Shown one piece after another: positions 61,314-64,000 of a stretch of 64,000 nucleotides of DNA. Under the pieces are notes generated by a model that saw only the letters and a program-made list of their open reading frames with translations, did no database searches and was not told the DNA's origin. The position numbers and the translations under genes were made by a program. The first letter of the stretch is position 1; every line of letters begins with the position of its first letter. The stretch covers positions 62,001 through 126,000 of the forward strand of contig NZ_UTBZ01000012.1 of assembly GCF_900580865.1 (NCBI RefSeq). The letters run 5' to 3'. The stretch comes from Pseudomonas viridiflava. GTDB lineage: Bacteria > Pseudomonadota > Gammaproteobacteria > Pseudomonadales > Pseudomonadaceae.

Positions 61314-62447
61314 ATGAACAACAGATACTTCCTGTGGCTGGCGATTGCGTTGCTGATGTTTCCGCAGATCGCGCAAACCCTGTACAGCCCGGCGCTCGCT
61401 GATATCGGGCGGGTGTTCAATGTCGGCCCGCAAGCGGCGGCGCAGACGTTGTCGGTGTATTTCCTCGCGTTTGCCGTCGGGGTGGTGGTGTGGGGGCGAT
61501 TGTGTGATCGCATCGGTCGGCGCCCGGCGATGCTCGCGGGCCTGGCGATCTATGCCGCTGCCACGCTGTTCGGCTTGCGGGTCAACAGTTTCAACGGCTT
61601 GTTACTGGCGCAGATGCTGGCGGCCTTTGGTGCGGCGGTGGGCTCGGTGGTCACACAAACGGTGCTGCGCGACCGCTTCAAAGGCACTGAACTGGCGCAG
61701 GTGTTTTCCCTGGTGGGCATGGCGCTGGCGGCCAGTCCGGCGATTGGTTTGTTCACTGGCGCCAGTCTGGTTCAGGCCTTCGGTTATCGCGGCGTGCTTG
61801 CTGCGTTGCTGGTGCTGGCAACGCTGCTGTGGCTATGGAGTTGGTACAACCTGGCGGAAACCCGGACAGCGCCAACCGGCCATGTCGGTCTGTTCGAAAC
61901 CCTCGGGCGCATGCTGCGTGACCTGGGTATCTGGCGTTCGGCGCTGTGGATCGCCTCATTCAACGTGGCGCTGTTCAGCTATTACAGCCTCGCACCGTTC
62001 ATTTTTCAGCGATTGGGCGTCAGTGCCAGCGGGTTCGGTTACAGCGGCGTGATCCTCGCGTTGGGCTCAGGTTTTGGAGCATGGCTCAACCGGCGTTTAA
62101 TAACCGCCGGCTTCAACCCCGTGCAATTGATTCGCCTCGCGGGCGGCACCGCGTTGCTCGGTGGTATCGGCGTGTGGTCGCTGCAGAACAGTGTCGCGTT
62201 CGTCCTGCCGATGCTGTTGGTGGTGTTGGCGTTTGGCCTGGCTATTCCGAACGTGCTCGGTTCGGCGTTAGCGAATTACGCGGATCGGCTGGGCACTGCC
62301 GGGGCGTTGTTGGGCTTGCTGTATTACCTGCTGATCGGCGCCGGGCTGATGCTCGCCGGCTGGTTTCAAGCCCTCGGGGAAACCCTGATAGCGTGCAGTG
62401 CCGTGGCCTTGCTGCTGACAATAAAGCCAGGCAAAGCAATTGTTTAA
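61314..62447 (+). CDS. MFS transporter (Bcr/CflA-like)
   Basis: 377 residues, 12 helices. The N-terminal FPQIAQTLYSPALADIGRVFNVGPQAAAQTLSVYFLAFAVGVVVWGRLCDRIGRRPAMLAG is the drug/proton-antiporter (DHA1) signature with the RIGRRP motif; QTVLRDRFKGTE follows. Exports small molecules by proton antiport; substrate unknown. Divergent from its probable AraC regulator. Confidence 0.9.
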   Translation: MNNRYFLWLAIALLMFPQIAQTLYSPALADIGRVFNVGPQAAAQTLSVYFLAFAVGVVVWGRLCDRIGRRPAMLAGLAIYAAATLFGLRVNSFNGLLLAQMLAAFGAAVGSVVTQTVLRDRFKGTELAQVFSLVGMALAASPAIGLFTGASLVQAFGYRGVLAALLVLATLLWLWSWYNLAETRTAPTGHVGLFETLGRMLRDLGIWRSALWIASFNVALFSYYSLAPFIFQRLGVSASGFGYSGVILALGSGFGAWLNRRLITAGFNPVQLIRLAGGTALLGGIGVWSLQNSVAFVLPMLLVVLAFGLAIPNVLGSALANYADRLGTAGALLGLLYYLLIGAGLMLAGWFQALGETLIACSAVALLLTIKPGKAIV

Positions 62448-62555
62448 GAAATGTAAGCGCTGTAGGAAGCGTCTTGCTTTTGTGTGGGATGGCTCCGACT
62501 ATCACGATTATTGATGACATGGCATTACGCCATTTGATGATCGCAAGGATGTTGC

Positions 62556-64000
62556 GTGCCGTTTCCGTTTCGCGCTGTTTTTCGCCGTCGTTCCACGCTT
62601 TGCCCGCTGTTGTCGGCCTTTGTGTTGAGTGTGTGTGCCTCCTCGATTGAAGCCGCCGAACCTGTAGCGCCGGGCCAGGAAGTGCTGCGCCAGCAGCAAC
62701 AGCAACAGCGCGATCTGCAACAACTGCAACTTGAACAAAGAAAACGGCAATTGGAGCGTGGCGCGTTCGGCCCGACGCCGATCACCCCGGCCATCCCGCC
62801 AACCGTTGCTGCCGATGAACGTTGCTGGCCGCTGAGCGGCACGCGCATCGGTGGCGTCACGCTGATCGACAGCGACAAGCTCAATACGCGGATCAAACCG
62901 CTACTGGCGCCATGCATGGGCGTCGGCCAGATCAATCATCTGCTGGCGACCATCACCGCGAGCTACGTCGACAAGGGCTACATTGCCAGCCGCCCGTATT
63001 TGGTCAGTGCACCGGCAGCGGGGCAGTCGCTGGATATCCGCGTTGACGAAGGCTACATCGAGTCCATCGAGCTGGCCGATCAGAGTCTGCCGATTTCCCT
63101 CGGCGGAGCGTTTCCGGGAATGCTCGGCGAGCCGCTGAACCTGCGCGATCTGGAGCAAGGCCTCGATCAATTGAATCGCTTGCGCTCGGTCGATCTCACC
63201 GCCGATATCGCTCCCGGCAGTCAGCCCGGCGCCTCTCGGATCATCCTGCGTTCACGCAGCTCGGCACATTCGCGCTGGGCCTTGAATGCCGGGATCGACA
63301 ACCTCGGTAGCGCCAGCACCGGACGTGATCGCGACACCGTCAGCCTCAGTCTCGACAGCCCGCTGCAACTCAACGACCTGTTGAGCATCAGTGCCAGCGA
63401 CACGCTCAATCAGGGCGACCGTTACAGCCGCAATGCCAGCCTGTATTACGCGATTCCTTACGGCTATTGGACTTACAGCGTGTTCGCCAGCCACGCCGAA
63501 TACCGCGCCCCGTTCAAACTGCCGAGCGTGACCTTCCACAGCACCGGCATCACCGACCAAGTCAGTCTGCGCGCCGACCGTGTGTTGTGGCGCGACCAGA
63601 GCCGGCAGCTCAGCGCCAACCTGCAACTGGCGCACAAGGATGTCGACAGCTATCTGCAAGACGTTCGCCTCGGTATTCAGAGCCCGACCCTGACCGTGGC
63701 CGAGGCCGGGCTCAATCTGTTCTGGCTCGACCGCGCGGTTTGGAACCTGGACGTCAATTACGCCCAGGGCCTGCGCTGGTTTGGCGCCGACGATGACTCG
63801 CAGCAGCAGATCAACAACCTGCCGAAGGCACAGTTCCGCAAGTACCGCGCCGGACTCAGCCAGTGGCGCAACGGTCAGTTCGGCACGCAGGCGTGGCAGT
63901 GGCAGAGCCAACTCAATGTGCAGTACAGCCCGGACCCGTTGCCGGCGATCGAGCAGTTGCTCGGCACCGACGATTCAGCGGTGCGCGGCTACCGGGTCAG
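62556..64000 (+). CDS. TpsB/FhaC/ShlB-family two-partner-secretion transporter, partial
   Basis: Open from GTG 62556 (AGGA upstream) through the right edge; at least 481 residues. A signal peptide is followed by a Gln-rich linker (GQEVLRQQQQQQRDLQQLQ), then a first POTRA-like domain (PLSGTRIGGVTLIDSDKLNTRIKPLLAPCMG...YVDKGYIASRPYLV), a second (VDEGYIESIELADQSLPISL), and beta-barrel strands (WALNAGIDNLGSASTGRDR, LLSISASDTLNQGDRY). It would secrete a large TpsA adhesin or haemolysin, probably encoded beyond the right edge. Confidence 0.9.
   Translation, partial: MPFPFRAVFRRRSTLCPLLSAFVLSVCASSIEAAEPVAPGQEVLRQQQQQQRDLQQLQLEQRKRQLERGAFGPTPITPAIPPTVAADERCWPLSGTRIGGVTLIDSDKLNTRIKPLLAPCMGVGQINHLLATITASYVDKGYIASRPYLVSAPAAGQSLDIRVDEGYIESIELADQSLPISLGGAFPGMLGEPLNLRDLEQGLDQLNRLRSVDLTADIAPGSQPGASRIILRSRSSAHSRWALNAGIDNLGSASTGRDRDTVSLSLDSPLQLNDLLSISASDTLNQGDRYSRNASLYYAIPYGYWTYSVFASHAEYRAPFKLPSVTFHSTGITDQVSLRADRVLWRDQSRQLSANLQLAHKDVDSYLQDVRLGIQSPTLTVAEAGLNLFWLDRAVWNLDVNYAQGLRWFGADDDSQQQINNLPKAQFRKYRAGLSQWRNGQFGTQAWQWQSQLNVQYSPDPLPAIEQLLGTDDSAVRGYRV

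Overview
The window looks like a chromosomal segment of a Pseudomonas of the fluorescens group. The basis is GC-rich coding sequence, typical pseudomonad gene pairs (rssB-rssC, mlaA, pheC, dusA, uppP) and many palindromic repeats of the two kinds common in that group (cores GCGAGC-GCTCGC and GCGATCTTTTGAT). It has no rRNA, tRNA, CRISPR array or intact insertion sequence that I can see. Genes run off both ends.

Layout. 1-5000 is housekeeping: a degenerate phosphonatase-like protein (cut by the left edge), an MlaA-type protein, a PilZ protein, an RssB/RssC stress-signalling pair and transaldolase. 5000-28400 is one large exopolysaccharide locus. A secreted glycoside hydrolase diverges from a Wzb-type phosphatase, a Wzc-type tyrosine kinase, one GT4 glycosyltransferase, a pyruvyl transferase, a Wzx flippase, a Wzy-like polymerase, an acyltransferase and an SGNH hydrolase. 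GalU, a detached phosphomannomutase C-terminal domain and GalE follow, then a complete yjbEFGH (gfc-like) operon with a Wza-type outer-membrane export lipoprotein inside it. Next come a seven-unit tandem array of palindromic repeats, the priming undecaprenyl-phosphate sugar transferase, and two winged-helix regulators with a missing or degenerate receiver. Undecaprenyl-pyrophosphate phosphatase (uppP) lies just beyond. Together these genes make, polymerise, export and trim an acidic polymer. One priming transferase plus one glycosyltransferase suggests a short, probably disaccharide, repeat carrying pyruvate and acyl groups.

31140-35900 is an AT-rich accessory island directly upstream of the 5' end of dusA, a known integration hotspot. 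It holds a decayed phage-type regulator, an NdpA/YejK-family gene overlapping a gene for a C-terminally membrane-anchored protein, a DUF2971 protein, and two hexanucleotide arrays of exactly seven copies each. This is the best candidate for an undescribed (possibly defence) system. A structured leader and a DUF6124 gene close it.

36700-41700 carries an amino-acid permease, ornithine cyclodeaminase, an acetylpolyamine/histone deacetylase-family hydrolase, an Lrp regulator and a 2OG oxygenase. 42100-49500 has a second signal peptidase I, three surface-polysaccharide acyltransferases and cyclohexadienyl dehydratase. 50300-52200 has RNase T2 and a tightly overlapped PAAR-unknown-lipoprotein cassette. 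52200-56400 holds a LysR regulator, a HAD dehalogenase, a class II aldolase and a diguanylate cyclase. 56600-64000 holds a Gly-rich secreted protein, an AhpD-like protein, an EmrAB-type pump, an AraC-MFS divergent pair and the first part of a two-partner-secretion TpsB transporter. All calls come from reading the sequence by eye; no database search was run.
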